From: an uncultured Christensenella sp.
Lineage (GTDB): Bacteria > Bacillota > Clostridia > Christensenellales > Borkfalkiaceae
Direction: 5' to 3'
DNA: 64,000 bases
Assembly (NCBI GenBank): GCA_910585785.1
Contig: CAJUEV010000005.1
Coordinates: 1 to 64,000 of the forward strand
Part shown: in pieces, positions 15,680 through 25,100 of the stretch
Layout of the letters: every line of letters starts with the position of its first letter
Position numbering within the stretch: position 1 is the first letter of the stretch
Translations under genes and position numbers: made by a program
Notes under the pieces: model-generated
Seen by the model: the letters and a program-made list of their open reading frames with translations, nothing else
Told to the model about the DNA's origin: nothing
Database searches by the model: none

Positions 15680-16024
15680 ATGACTGCGGAACAACTTATT
15701 TGCGGGTTGGATGAAAAATACGGGGAAGAATTTAACTGGCGGATTATTCCGCAAGGCAACGATTTTTTTGTAGACCGTCTTAAAACGGAAATAAGCGGCA
15801 ACCCTGAGTTTTTTACCGCAAAAATTGTGCGAGCGATAGCCAAATGCGATTCTGACGACGGCGTTTTATATTGCTTTTCGGAGGACGGCGCGGAGGTTTT
15901 TTATATCTTTCACCTGACGTATTCGCAACATATTGCGGAGGGTTTTCCCAAATACGTTAAATTTTGTACGGCGGAGGACGCGGTTGAATATATCGAAAAT
16001 AAGTTCGTCGCCGAGTTTTTATAA
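15680..16024 (+). CDS. Hypothetical 114-aa protein
   Basis: Cytoplasmic, acidic, no signal peptide or membrane segment. The sequence (MTAEQLICGLDEKYGEEFNW...FHLTYSQHIAEGFPKYV) suggests an alpha/beta fold, and I do not recognise a family. An SD-like GGCGGA lies upstream of ATG 15680. Codon use matches the neighbours, so it is likely a genuine core-genome gene. Confidence 0.65.
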   Translation: MTAEQLICGLDEKYGEEFNWRIIPQGNDFFVDRLKTEISGNPEFFTAKIVRAIAKCDSDDGVLYCFSEDGAEVFYIFHLTYSQHIAEGFPKYVKFCTAEDAVEYIENKFVAEFL

Positions 16025-16087
16025 CGGCGCCGCGCTTATTCGGTTGCGGTGCAAGGTAAAAATAATATTTTAAGGCGGTGGTAGTAT

Positions 16088-16996
16088 ATGAGTTCTTTCA
16101 AAGATTTGCGCATAGTGGATAATTTTTATCAGACTTCCTCGTTTTTTCCTATGCCGACGATACTTGTCGGCACCGTTTCGGAAAACGGAAAAACAAATCT
16201 GGGCGCGTATTCGCTCTGTTTTCCGTACTATATCGCGGGTAAAGACCGCTACGCAATGATTTTAGAATGCAGAAACAGCTCTAACACGGCGCAAAATATT
16301 TTGAGGGGAAGCAAAGTTTCGCTAAATTTTATTCCCGACGACAAAAAGTACTTTCGCGAGGCGGTAAGGCTGGGATTCCCCGGCGACGGCACGGAAGAAA
16401 AGATGAAAAACTGTATTTTCACCCTTGAAGACGGGCAGGCGGAAGGCGAACGCCCGCAGGTGATAAAGGAAGCGTTTCAGGTATTCGAGTGCACCTGGAA
16501 CAGCGCTTTGGAGGGCGCGTTTGCGGATAAAGCGGGTTGCCTTGAAGGTTATAAACCGCCGTACCGCAATTTCAACGGCATAACAAGTATGCACGGCGCG
16601 CACTTCATTTTAAACATAGACAAAATTTTGATAAAGGAAAAATATTATAACTCCATTATAAACGGCGTTTCCGCAAAGGCTTTTCCGCCCGTGCCCGTAG
16701 ATTACGGTTACAGGGACAGCACTCATTTTTGGTGTTCGCGCTTTAAAAAGCCTTTTCCCGAAAAAATTCAGGCGAAGGAAGGGGACGTCGGTTCGGTAAA
16801 ATACGCTGCCAAAAGAGTGGACCCGCAAGTGACGTTTACCGACGGCGCGTGCGCTAAACTGACCAAAATTCCGCGGATATTTTTAAAAGCGGCGCTCACT
16901 CAGATGGTGCAAATTGCAAAGGAAGAAGGCATATCCGTGATAGATGAAGCCGCCCTTGAAATTATAAACGACAAGCGCAGAAACGAAAAAAAGTAA
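16088..16996 (+). CDS. Flavin reductase-like split-barrel protein with C-terminal PCP_red-like domain
   Basis: 302-aa protein. Residues 1-190 resemble the flavin reductase/FMN-binding split barrel (PTILVGTVSENGKTNLGAYS, then ECRNSSNTAQNI and GITSMHGAHFI). The last 60 residues (GACAKLTKIPRIFLKAAL...AKEEGISVIDEAALE) look like the small three-helix domain found at the end of light-independent protochlorophyllide reductase subunit B (PCP_red). Probably an FMN-binding oxidoreductase; donor and acceptor unknown. SD AAGGCGGTGG is strong. The fusion is uncommon but looks continuous with no frameshift. Confidence 0.7.
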   Translation: MSSFKDLRIVDNFYQTSSFFPMPTILVGTVSENGKTNLGAYSLCFPYYIAGKDRYAMILECRNSSNTAQNILRGSKVSLNFIPDDKKYFREAVRLGFPGDGTEEKMKNCIFTLEDGQAEGERPQVIKEAFQVFECTWNSALEGAFADKAGCLEGYKPPYRNFNGITSMHGAHFILNIDKILIKEKYYNSIINGVSAKAFPPVPVDYGYRDSTHFWCSRFKKPFPEKIQAKEGDVGSVKYAAKRVDPQVTFTDGACAKLTKIPRIFLKAALTQMVQIAKEEGISVIDEAALEIINDKRRNEKK

Positions 16997-17090
16997 GCGT
17001 TGAGTAAACGTTTTAACACGCTATAAAACTTTAAACGCTATAAAATCCCCTCGGCTTGACCATTCGCGAGAATTTTTAAAATATGCGCGG

Positions 17091-17115
17091 CTGCCGTTTT
17101 TGCCGACGGCAGCGT
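17091..17115. terminator. Hairpin downstream of the flavin-reductase-like gene
   Basis: GCTGCCGT pairs with ACGGCAGC around a T-rich 8-nt loop. No T run follows, so terminator activity is uncertain. Confidence 0.4.
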
Positions 17116-17143
17116 TGTTAAATATGGCATACTGCAAGCGGTA

Positions 17144-17172
17144 TTGACATTTTTTTAAAATTTGTATATAAT
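17144..17172 (+). promoter_or_regulatory. Consensus promoter of the LOG-phosphatase operon
   Basis: TTGACA at 17144-17149, 17-bp spacer, TATAAT at 17167-17172. An exact sigma-A-type consensus 45 bp before the ATG. Confidence 0.9.
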
Positions 17173-17216
17173 AATAAAGTACAAAAATTTTGAAAGGCAT
17201 AAATTAAGGACGATAA

Positions 17217-17801
17217 ATGAAAGTTTGCATTTTCGGCGCGGCAAGCGCGCATATAGACGATATTTATATAAAAAAAGTGGAGGACCTGGCTGAAAAACTT
17301 GCAAAGAGGGGACACTCGCTTGTGTTCGGCGCGGGCGCAACCGGTCTTATGGGCGCTGCTGCTCGCGGTTTTAAAGCGGGGAAGGGCTATATTCACGGTG
17401 TAATTCCCGAGTTTTTCCGTGAAGAAGGGGTTGAAGTCATTTTTACCGACTGCGATAAAATGACGTACACCGAAACTATGTCCGAAAGAAAGCGCATTAT
17501 GGAAGACGACTGCGACGCGTTTATAATTACTCCCGGCGGAATCGGCACCTTTGAGGAGTTTTTTGAAGTGCTTACATTAAAACAGCTTGGCAGGCACAAT
17601 AAGGCGATTGCAATTTTCAATATCCAAAACTATTACGACGGGTTGGAAGCGTTTATGAAGCAGGTGTACGAGCGGAAGTTTATCAACTTCAAATGTTACG
17701 AAATGTACACGTATTTCAATACTGCGGAAGAAATAATAGACTATCTTGAAAGTTATAAGCCGGAGGATACCCCTTGGCAAAAACTTAAAATAGGTGACTG
17801 A
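17217..17801 (+). CDS. LOG-family phosphoribohydrolase-like protein
   Basis: 194-aa Rossmann-fold protein of the TIGR00730/LOG family. Motif SERKRIM is followed by the PGGIGTFEE nucleotide-binding loop, which defines the family. An N-terminal GAASAHIDDIYI strand-helix and a G-rich VFGAGATGLMGAAA loop are also present. LOG proteins cleave cytokinin-type N6-modified AMP to the base; many bacterial members hydrolyse AMP or related nucleotides. SD AAGGA precedes ATG 17217. The stop TGA overlaps the next ATG by one base, so the two are translationally coupled. Confidence 0.92.
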   Translation: MKVCIFGAASAHIDDIYIKKVEDLAEKLAKRGHSLVFGAGATGLMGAAARGFKAGKGYIHGVIPEFFREEGVEVIFTDCDKMTYTETMSERKRIMEDDCDAFIITPGGIGTFEEFFEVLTLKQLGRHNKAIAIFNIQNYYDGLEAFMKQVYERKFINFKCYEMYTYFNTAEEIIDYLESYKPEDTPWQKLKIGD

Positions 17802-18286
17802 TGATAAGCGTAACTTTTGTATGTCTGGGCAATATATGCCGTTCGCCTATGGCTGAACTCGTTTTCAAAAAAATGGTTGACGAGCGCGGTTTGACTTCAA
17901 GTTTTGAGGTTTCTTCCTGCGGCACGTCCGACTATGAAGTCGGCAACCCCATATATCTTCCCGCGCAAAAAACGCTGAAAAGGCACGGCGTGGAAGGGGC
18001 GCACGTCGCCAGGCAAATTACAATGAGGGACGTAAAAAACAACGACTATATTTTGGTTATGGACAGCGGAAATTTGCTTGACGTTCTTCGTCTGACGGGA
18101 GGGGAGTACGGCGGAAAAATATTTAAACTGCTTTCTTTTTCGCAAAATCCCCGCGACGTTGCCGACCCGTGGTATACGCGCGACTTTGAAAAAGCGTATT
18201 CGGACATTTTCGAAGGTTGCGAAAGTTTTTTAAATTACGTTATAGAGGAAAAGCGCGACGCGCTTGATTACGACAAAAGACATTGA
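17801..18286 (+). CDS. Low-molecular-weight protein tyrosine phosphatase
   Basis: 161-aa cytoplasmic phosphatase. The N-terminal P-loop is CLGNICRSPMAE (CX5R with catalytic Cys), and the general acid loop is DPWYTRDFEKAY. Both are diagnostic for LMW-PTPs, which act on phosphotyrosine and sometimes phosphoarginine. It is the second gene of a two-gene operon, its start overlapping the LOG stop by 1 nt, and is followed by a strong terminator. Confidence 0.93.
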   Translation: MISVTFVCLGNICRSPMAELVFKKMVDERGLTSSFEVSSCGTSDYEVGNPIYLPAQKTLKRHGVEGAHVARQITMRDVKNNDYILVMDSGNLLDVLRLTGGEYGGKIFKLLSFSQNPRDVADPWYTRDFEKAYSDIFEGCESFLNYVIEEKRDALDYDKRH

Positions 18287-18302
18287 TAATAAAAAAATTA
18301 AA

Positions 18303-18340
18303 CCCCCCGCGCTTGCTCGAAGCGCGGGGGGTGTTATTTA
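18303..18340 (+). terminator. Terminator after the LMW phosphatase gene
   Basis: Perfect 12-bp stem (CCCCCCGCGCTT with complement at 18320-18331), 5-nt loop, then TGTTATTTA. Confidence 0.85.
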
Positions 18341-18435
18341 AAACGAACCTAACAGCCATAAAAAACGGTTCGATTTAAAGCGGTTAAATTAATATTCGTA
18401 AGGCTTTTGCCCGTGTATATGCCGTGTTTAACGGG

Positions 18436-19383
18436 TTATACGTTGCGCTGCACGGCGGTTTTTCCCGCAGGGGTTGCCTGCAACGCCGCGCTTTCGGTTT
18501 TTCTGTCTTTGCCCATAAAAAACAGCGCAAGCGTGCCGGGACCTGCGTGCGTGCCCGTGCATAAGTCGTAATACTCTATAATAACTTCCGTTACGCCGAA
18601 TTGCTTTTTCAATATTTCGGCAAGCGCCAGCGCGTCTTCCTCGCAATCGGCGTGGGTTATGGCTACGGTCTGGTTTTCAATATTTACCGCGCGCTGTCTG
18701 CACGCCTCGGCAAGCGCCGTAATCGCCTTCTTTCTGCCGCGTTCTTTGGCGAAGAAAGAGATTTTTGCGGGAACGCCTCCGTCCGCAACAAGAATAGGTT
18801 TTATGTTTAAAATAGTGCCGGCAATCGCCGCTACGGTGGAAATTCTGCCGCCTTTTCTAAGATATTTCAAATCGCCTACGGTAAAGTAACTGTTAAGTTT
18901 GTAAGCGTTTTGTTCAACCCAGCGCGCGCACGTTTCCGCGCTTTCGCCCATATCGCGCAGGTCGGCAACTTTAAGCACAAGCAAACCTTCGCCCATACTT
19001 GCGTTGGCGCTGTCGCAAACGTAAAGCTTGCTTTCGGGGTAGCGGCTTTCCAAAAACTTTTTCGCCGCAAGTGCCTGACTGTAAGTGCCGCTTACGCCCG
19101 AAGACACCGTTATCATAAGCGTGTCGTTGCCCGCTTCCATAACGGGCGCAATCGCGTCGATAATTCTCTGTTCGTCCACAAGCGAAGTCTTTACGTCCGC
19201 GCCGCCGCGCATTTCTTCATAAAACGCCTTTGCGGTTTTTTCAAAATCCTCGCCGCTGTGATAGCAAAGCCTCTCTTTGCCGTTTACTATGCAGGAATAG
19301 GAAATAATGTTAATTTCGTGTTTTTTTACAAGATTTTCGGGTAAGTTAGCGGAAGAATCCGCAAATATAACGAATTTATTCAT
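18436..19383 (-). CDS. DegV-family fatty-acid-binding protein
   Basis: 315-aa DegV-fold protein. N-terminal FADSSANLPENL, then ITVSSGVSGTYSQAL, a YLRKGGRIS segment and a C-terminal GTHAGPGTLALFFMGK are characteristic. DegV/FakB proteins bind a fatty acid and present it to a FakA kinase; no fakA is visible here, so the lipid role is from family knowledge. SD GGAG precedes the ATG. It is convergent with the preceding operon across the terminator region. Confidence 0.9.
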   Translation of the reverse strand: MNKFVIFADSSANLPENLVKKHEINIISYSCIVNGKERLCYHSGEDFEKTAKAFYEEMRGGADVKTSLVDEQRIIDAIAPVMEAGNDTLMITVSSGVSGTYSQALAAKKFLESRYPESKLYVCDSANASMGEGLLVLKVADLRDMGESAETCARWVEQNAYKLNSYFTVGDLKYLRKGGRISTVAAIAGTILNIKPILVADGGVPAKISFFAKERGRKKAITALAEACRQRAVNIENQTVAITHADCEEDALALAEILKKQFGVTEVIIEYYDLCTGTHAGPGTLALFFMGKDRKTESAALQATPAGKTAVQRNV

Positions 19384-19558
19384 AATTTTTCTCCGTTTTG
19401 CGCAGCCGGCTTTTTTTACTTGTCGCCGTTATCCGCGCCTTTATTACTATTATGCACTTGAAGCGCCAAAACACAACCTACTTCCGCCCGTTTCTATTCC
19501 ACACTTTAAGCGGCGGCGTAAACTGTCGGGTTTTTCAATTCTACCGCTAAATTTTCAC

Positions 19559-19577
19559 ACTCTACTCACAGTAGAGT
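19559..19577. promoter_or_regulatory. Palindromic operator candidate upstream of the HTH-membrane gene
   Basis: ACTCTACT-CAC-AGTAGAGT, a perfect 8-bp inverted repeat with 3-bp spacer, ending 12 bp before the -35. Suits autoregulation by the encoded HTH protein or another regulator. Confidence 0.55.
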
Positions 19578-19589
19578 TGTATATTTTAC

Positions 19590-19618
19590 TTGAAAAATCT
19601 GTTTGGTTGTGGTAAAAT
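19590..19618 (+). promoter_or_regulatory. Promoter of the HTH-gltX unit, predicted near-leaderless
   Basis: TTGAAA at 19590-19595, 17-bp spacer, TAAAAT at 19613-19618. The ATG lies only 8 nt past the -10 and has no SD, so the transcript should start at or within about 2 nt of the start codon. Confidence 0.65.
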
Positions 19619-19626
19619 TTCTGTGT

Positions 19627-20253
19627 ATGGGTGAGTTAAAGGAAAATATTGCAAAAAACTTAGTCGAATTGCGCACCCGCGCAAAACTTACGCAGCTGCA
19701 ACTTGCGGAAATGCTTAACTATTCCGATAAGGCGGTTTCCAAGTGGGAAAGGGGCGAAGCCATTCCCGATTTGCGCGTTTTGATACGCCTTTCCGAAATT
19801 TACGGAATAACGCTGGACGCTATCGTCAAGGATGAAAGCGTGGCTCCGCAGGTTCAGCCCAAAAAGCGCATAAGCGGAGTACGCGCCTTTATAGTCGCTA
19901 TGGCGGCGGTGCTGGTGTGGTTTGTGGCTACGCTTGTTTTTATGCTGTTTTACTTTATAATTCCCACAAAAGAGGGGGCGTACCTTGTGTTTGTGGTTGC
20001 GCCCTTGCCTACGGCGATAGTCTTCACCGTGTTTTCGGCGCTATGGGGCAACAGGCTTTCAAACGCGGTTTCAAGCTCGTGCATAGTTTGGAGCTGCGCG
20101 CTTATTGTTCACGTTTTCGTCTGGAAATTCGCCCCGTCGTTTAAAGAAATTTATTTTGTGTGGATTGTTTCCGCCGTGTTCGAAATTTTGATAATTTTAT
20201 GGTTTTCGTACAGGTGGTTCGCCGCGAAACTGTTTAAAAAACCGCGCAAATAA
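19627..20253 (+). CDS. XRE-type HTH regulator with C-terminal membrane segments
   Basis: 208-aa protein. N-terminal XRE/Cro-like helix-turn-helix (LTQLQLAEMLNYSDKAVSKWERGEAIPDL) at about residues 18-48. After a basic linker come four hydrophobic segments (AFIVAMAAVLVWFVATLVFML..., YLVFVVAPLPTAIVFTVF...), so it is probably an integral-membrane regulator. ATG at 19627 is preferred; an upstream GTG would start in the promoter. The gene ends about 24 bp before gltX, so the two are likely co-transcribed. Target unknown; an 8-bp palindrome lies upstream of its own promoter. Confidence 0.85.
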   Translation: MGELKENIAKNLVELRTRAKLTQLQLAEMLNYSDKAVSKWERGEAIPDLRVLIRLSEIYGITLDAIVKDESVAPQVQPKKRISGVRAFIVAMAAVLVWFVATLVFMLFYFIIPTKEGAYLVFVVAPLPTAIVFTVFSALWGNRLSNAVSSSCIVWSCALIVHVFVWKFAPSFKEIYFVWIVSAVFEILIILWFSYRWFAAKLFKKPRK

Positions 20254-20277
20254 TTGCGGTATACGAGGAATATGATT

Positions 20278-21969
20278 ATGGATTTAAAAAAACTTGCACG
20301 GGCGCTTATCCCCGATGAAAATTTGCTTCCCCCCGAAAGTTACGAGGAGGTATATCCCCCCAGAAACGCTGAAAAGGGCGCCGAAATAACCCGCCTTGCG
20401 CCTTCGCCCACGGGCTTTATACATCTGGGTAACCTGTATTCCGCGCTGGCTGACGAACGCGCGGCGCATACCACGGGCGGCGTGTTTTATCTCAGAATAG
20501 AGGACACCGACGAAAAGCGGAAGGTGGAAGGCGCGGTTGAAAGCGTTATACGCTCTTTAAAATACTTCGGCATTAAGTTTGACGAGGGCGCGGAAATAGA
20601 TTCTCCCCTTAACAAATACGGACCGTACTACCAGCGGCAGCGCGCCGAGATTTATAGAAGTTTTGCAAAAAAACTTATTGAAGAAGGGCTTGCATACCCG
20701 TGTTTTTGCAGCGCTGAGGAGCTGGACGCCGTGCGCGAAAAGCAGACGGCAAACAAGGAAACTACGGGATATTACGGGGCGTACGCAAAATGCAGAAACC
20801 TTTCCGAAAAAGAAATTTATAACTTTCTTGCGCAGGGCAAGCCGTTTGTTATAAGGCTTAAATCGCAGGGCAGTATAGAAAACAAGTTTACCTTCCGCGA
20901 CGCTATAAAGGGTGACATAACCGTCACCGAAAACGACCAGGACGTGGTAATTTTAAAATCGGACGGAATTCCCACCTATCATTTTGCGCACGCGATAGAC
21001 GACCATTTTATGCGCACAACGCTTGTTATACGCGGCGAAGAATGGCTTTCAAGCCTGCCCGTCCATCTTGAACTGCACAAAGTTCTCGGCTTTAAACCGC
21101 CCCGTTACGCGCACACCTGCTCGCTTATGAAAATGGACGGCGCGACAAAGCGCAAACTTTCAAAGCGCAAAGACCCCGAACTATCGCTTGACTATTACAG
21201 AAAAGCCGGCTATTATCCGCTTGCGGTAGTCAAATACCTTATGACGGTTTTAAACTCCAACTTTGAGGAATGGACGCTTAAAAATCCCGAAGGCGATTAC
21301 AGGGATTTTAAATTCAAAATAGACAAAATGGGCAAAAGCGGCGCGCTGTTCGATTTGGAAAAACTTTGCGACGTTTCCAAAACGGAAATTTCGCGCCTGT
21401 CCGCGGAAGACTGCTTCGACTTTTTAAACGGCTGGGTTGAGGAGTTCGGCTTTGAATCGGACAAAAAGCATTTTGAAAATAAAGAATATATTATAAAGAT
21501 TTTAAATTTAATAATGGGTATAGGCGGCAAAAAACGCAGAAAGGACATCGAACGCGCCGAGCAGGGCGTGCGGCTTTTGGATTACTTCTTCGACGATACT
21601 TTTACGCATACGGACGTTTTCAAAACTTACCGCGGCGACAAAAGCGCCGAAACCGTAAAAGCGGTGCTTGAAGGCTTTGCAAAAGTATACGACCCCGCCG
21701 ACGATAACTCGCAGTGGTTTGCAAAACTTAAAGCCGTTGCTTCGGCAGCGGGTTTCGCAGGCGAAACAAGCGATTGGAAGGCGCATCCCGAAAATTATAA
21801 GGGCAGCGTTTCGGACGCGGCTGAAATTTTGCGCATAGCCTTGACGGGCAAAGCCAACTCTCCCGATTTGTGCACAATTATGGGCATACTCGGCAAAGAG
21901 CGCTGTCTTGAAAGGCTTTCCGTTGAAAAATGTTTTGCCCGCAACGCCGCGGCGGCGGAAAAAAATTGA
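20278..21969 (+). CDS. gltX: Glutamate--tRNA ligase
   Basis: 563-aa class I aminoacyl-tRNA synthetase charging tRNA(Glu) (or tRNA(Glu/Gln) if non-discriminating). The HIGH signature is APSPTGFIHLGNLYSAL, followed by LRIEDTDEKR; KMSKS appears as KRKLSKRKDPE. A 40-residue N-terminal extension (LKKLARALIPDENLLPPESYEEVYPPR) precedes the catalytic core, as in some clostridial GluRS forms. The second ATG at 20278 is chosen because GAGG lies about 9 nt upstream; ATG 20272 is too close to it. It follows the HTH gene within one transcript. Confidence 0.93.
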   Translation: MDLKKLARALIPDENLLPPESYEEVYPPRNAEKGAEITRLAPSPTGFIHLGNLYSALADERAAHTTGGVFYLRIEDTDEKRKVEGAVESVIRSLKYFGIKFDEGAEIDSPLNKYGPYYQRQRAEIYRSFAKKLIEEGLAYPCFCSAEELDAVREKQTANKETTGYYGAYAKCRNLSEKEIYNFLAQGKPFVIRLKSQGSIENKFTFRDAIKGDITVTENDQDVVILKSDGIPTYHFAHAIDDHFMRTTLVIRGEEWLSSLPVHLELHKVLGFKPPRYAHTCSLMKMDGATKRKLSKRKDPELSLDYYRKAGYYPLAVVKYLMTVLNSNFEEWTLKNPEGDYRDFKFKIDKMGKSGALFDLEKLCDVSKTEISRLSAEDCFDFLNGWVEEFGFESDKKHFENKEYIIKILNLIMGIGGKKRRKDIERAEQGVRLLDYFFDDTFTHTDVFKTYRGDKSAETVKAVLEGFAKVYDPADDNSQWFAKLKAVASAAGFAGETSDWKAHPENYKGSVSDAAEILRIALTGKANSPDLCTIMGILGKERCLERLSVEKCFARNAAAAEKN

Positions 21970-22097
21970 CCGTTTGTAAAATTGTAAACGTATAATAAAT
22001 TTTGTGCGGCAAATTGAAATTTTCGGCGCAAAACAGTCGGCGATAACCTGCGCTTTTGCAAACAGGCGCAAATCTTAAAACCCGTGGGAGGGGATTT

Positions 22098-24968
22098 ATG
22101 TTAGAATTAATAGACATCAGAAAAGACTATCAGATAGCAGGCGGCGCGGTGCACGCGCTTAAAGGCGTAAGCATAAAGTTCCGCAAAAACGAATTCGTTT
22201 CGATTTTGGGCGCTTCCGGTTGCGGAAAAACCACCCTGCTCAACATTATCGGCGGTCTGGATAAATACACGTCGGGCGACCTTATAATAGAAGGCACATC
22301 AACCAAGCAATATAAGGACGGCGACTGGGATACTTATCGCAATCACTCGATAGGCTTCATTTTTCAAAGTTATCATTTAATTCCACATCAGACTATCTTG
22401 CAAAACGTCGAACTTGCGCTTACCATAGCCGGCGTAAGCAAGGAAGAACGCAGGCGCCGCGCGGCGGAAGCGCTTGAAAAAGTGGGGCTGGGCGACAAAA
22501 TAAACACTCGCCCCAACCAGCTTTCCGGCGGACAGGCGCAACGCGTTGCCATCGCCCGCGCGCTGATAAACGACCCCGAAATAGTTTTGGCGGACGAACC
22601 TACCGGCGCGTTGGACAGCAAAACAAGCGTGCAAATTATGAATTTGCTGAAAGAAATTTCAAACGACAGACTCGTAATTATGGTCACGCACAACCCCGAA
22701 CTTGCCGAAGAATATTCCACGCGTATTATCCGCCTTCTGGACGGCGAAATAGTGGACGACAGTATGCCGTATGACGGCGCGGACGAAAACGCGGCGAATA
22801 TAGTCGCAAATTCGGAAGACGCCCAAAATTCTTTGCAGACTGCGGAAGGCGAAAAAACAGAAGGCTTGCCCGAACAAAATAGCGAAAAACGCCGCAAAAA
22901 CAAGGGCAAAAAGAAAAAATCGGCAATGTCGGTTGGAATGGCGTTTATGCTTTCGCTTAAAAACCTGCTTTCCAAAGCAAAGCGCACAACGCTTGTTTCG
23001 TTTGCGGGCAGCATAGGCATAATAGGCGTTTCTATGGTGCTTGCAATCTCCGCGGGCGTGCACGCTTATATCGGCGATATGGAAGACGATATGCTTTCGG
23101 GCTATCCCGTTTCTATTACAAGAAGCGCGATTGACTATACTTCGCTTATGAATATGAATCATAACGCAAAGCCCGACGTAAACATAACCAAACTTGACGA
23201 CAGAGTTTACGTAAATTCGCTTATGGAAACGCTTGGCACTTTTGCAACCGGCTTTTCCAAAATGAACGTAATTACGGAAAATTATATCGACTATATCGAA
23301 AAAATGCCCGTAAAATATTATAACGTTTTGCAGTACGGCTACGATTTTTCGGTGGCAAACAATATTTATACCGATTTTAAAGTTACAAAGGACTCTCCGC
23401 TTGACGGCTCTGCCGACGCCAGCGCAAATATGTCGGTTACGGGCATACGCGCAATGTACTCATCTATTTTGGATAAACAGCCCGAGTATAAACAATGGGC
23501 AAACACAATTTCCACGGTGGCGACTTTTACGGAAGTGCCCGACAATTACGAGTACATAATGTCGCAGTACGACGTTGTCGCTTCAAATATTTATGGCGAC
23601 GACTACACCGCCGAACTTACCGCAGACGAACTTAAAGCCGCGTTTTCCGCAAAAGACACCCTTGTTATGGTTGTGGACAATATGGAAGTAAACGATTTGG
23701 TTTTGGGGCAGTTCGGTTATATGACGGAGGAAGAGTTTTTAAATTACGCTTATAAAGCGGTAAACAGCGACGATTATAACCCCGATTTGGGGCTTGTCGG
23801 CGGAAAGACGGAAGACGGCGAAAACGGCTTGACTTACGAGTATTTTTTGGGTGAAGACGCCAAAAAGTTTACATACTACTCAAACGACAGCGCCTATACA
23901 AAATTGCCCTTCCCCTTAGTGCAAAAGGACGAAACCACCGGCAAAGAGTACACAATTAACTATCTTTACAACCCGTATTCGGCTAAGTTTGAAGAAGAAG
24001 GGCTGGATTTAAAAGTTAAACTTATTTTGCAGAAGAAGGACGGAATATCCTACGGTTGCCTGCAATCGGGATTTTACTATACAAAGGCGCTGACGACGCA
24101 CGTACTTGAAAACGAAAAAAACAGCAATATAGTAAAATTTATTGAAGAAAACGGCGCGCTGGATATGGTTCCGTATACGTATAACTATTCGTATTGGAAG
24201 GGCGACACTTTGATAACGTCCAGCCCCGACGACCCCGAAAATAAGCCCGGTCACAGCGCGATAGTCAACGCCGATTCCGCTTCGGTTATGAATATGCTTA
24301 TGAGCGGTTTGGGCAGCGGAGGCGGCGCCGACTTGCAGGTTACCGCAGCAATGCTCGGCGGAAGCGATATGCCCGCTTCAATAAATATTTATCCCGTTGA
24401 TTTCGACAATAAAAAACTTATAACGCAATACCTTGACGAGTGGAACAATATGTGCGACAGGGGCGAGGCGTACGGCACGTCCGCGGCGCTGGGCGAAAAG
24501 GACAAAATAACGTATACCGACACCGTAGGGCTGATAATTAATATGGTCAACACTATGATTCAGATGATAACCATAGCCCTTATCGCCTTTACCGCTTTGT
24601 CGCTTGTGGTTTCTACCGTAATGATAGGCATAATAACTTACGTTTCGGTAGTGGAGCGAATAAAAGAGATAGGTATTTTGCGTGCGGTCGGCGCAAGAAA
24701 GAAGGATATAAAACGGCTGTTCAATGCCGAAACCTTTATTATAGGGCTTGCCGCGGGATTTGTGGGAATACTTATAACCTATTTGCTTTCTTTAATTATC
24801 AACCTTATAGTGGGCGCGCTTACGGGAATATTCACCATAGCAATGTTGCCTGTTTGGCAGGCGGCAATAATGGTTTGCATAAGCGTGGGACTTACTTTAA
24901 TATCTGGATTAATCCCCGCCGCAGCCGCCGCGAAGAAGGACCCCGTTGTAGCTTTGCGTACCGAATAA
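22098..24968 (+). CDS. ABC transporter: fused ATPase and FtsX-type permease (MacB-like)
   Basis: 956-aa fusion. Residues 1-230 form the ATPase: Walker A GASGCGKTTL, Q-loop FQSYHLIPHQT, signature LSGGQAQR, Walker B IVLADEPTGALD and H-loop VTHNP. A charged linker is followed by a transmembrane helix (LVSFAGSIGIIGVSMVLAIS), a 450-residue extracytoplasmic domain and a C-terminal FtsX domain with three helices (AVGARKKDIKRLFNAE...). This is the MacB/LolCDE-like mechanotransmission type, often for antimicrobial peptides, lipoproteins or peptides; substrate unknown. SD GGGAGGGG precedes ATG 22098. Confidence 0.92.
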   Translation: MLELIDIRKDYQIAGGAVHALKGVSIKFRKNEFVSILGASGCGKTTLLNIIGGLDKYTSGDLIIEGTSTKQYKDGDWDTYRNHSIGFIFQSYHLIPHQTILQNVELALTIAGVSKEERRRRAAEALEKVGLGDKINTRPNQLSGGQAQRVAIARALINDPEIVLADEPTGALDSKTSVQIMNLLKEISNDRLVIMVTHNPELAEEYSTRIIRLLDGEIVDDSMPYDGADENAANIVANSEDAQNSLQTAEGEKTEGLPEQNSEKRRKNKGKKKKSAMSVGMAFMLSLKNLLSKAKRTTLVSFAGSIGIIGVSMVLAISAGVHAYIGDMEDDMLSGYPVSITRSAIDYTSLMNMNHNAKPDVNITKLDDRVYVNSLMETLGTFATGFSKMNVITENYIDYIEKMPVKYYNVLQYGYDFSVANNIYTDFKVTKDSPLDGSADASANMSVTGIRAMYSSILDKQPEYKQWANTISTVATFTEVPDNYEYIMSQYDVVASNIYGDDYTAELTADELKAAFSAKDTLVMVVDNMEVNDLVLGQFGYMTEEEFLNYAYKAVNSDDYNPDLGLVGGKTEDGENGLTYEYFLGEDAKKFTYYSNDSAYTKLPFPLVQKDETTGKEYTINYLYNPYSAKFEEEGLDLKVKLILQKKDGISYGCLQSGFYYTKALTTHVLENEKNSNIVKFIEENGALDMVPYTYNYSYWKGDTLITSSPDDPENKPGHSAIVNADSASVMNMLMSGLGSGGGADLQVTAAMLGGSDMPASINIYPVDFDNKKLITQYLDEWNNMCDRGEAYGTSAALGEKDKITYTDTVGLIINMVNTMIQMITIALIAFTALSLVVSTVMIGIITYVSVVERIKEIGILRAVGARKKDIKRLFNAETFIIGLAAGFVGILITYLLSLIINLIVGALTGIFTIAMLPVWQAAIMVCISVGLTLISGLIPAAAAAKKDPVVALRTE

Positions 24969-25020
24969 TAAATATTATTTAAGGTTAAAAAAATTCAGCC
25001 GTAAAGTAGCGCTAAAACTG

Positions 25021-25049
25021 TTGACAGACAAGCTTACTTGTGGTAAATT
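25021..25049 (+). promoter_or_regulatory. Promoter of the flavoprotein lipoprotein gene
   Basis: TTGACA at 25021-25026, 17-bp spacer, TAAATT at 25044-25049. It drives an approximately 150-nt leader before the ATG at 25206. The antisense reading of this block resembles the recurrent spurious peptide GNRTHNLP. Confidence 0.75.
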
Positions 25050-25100
25050 ATGGGTACGGTTGCCGTTGTCGGTCAATTGTATTAAAATGTAAAATAAAAA

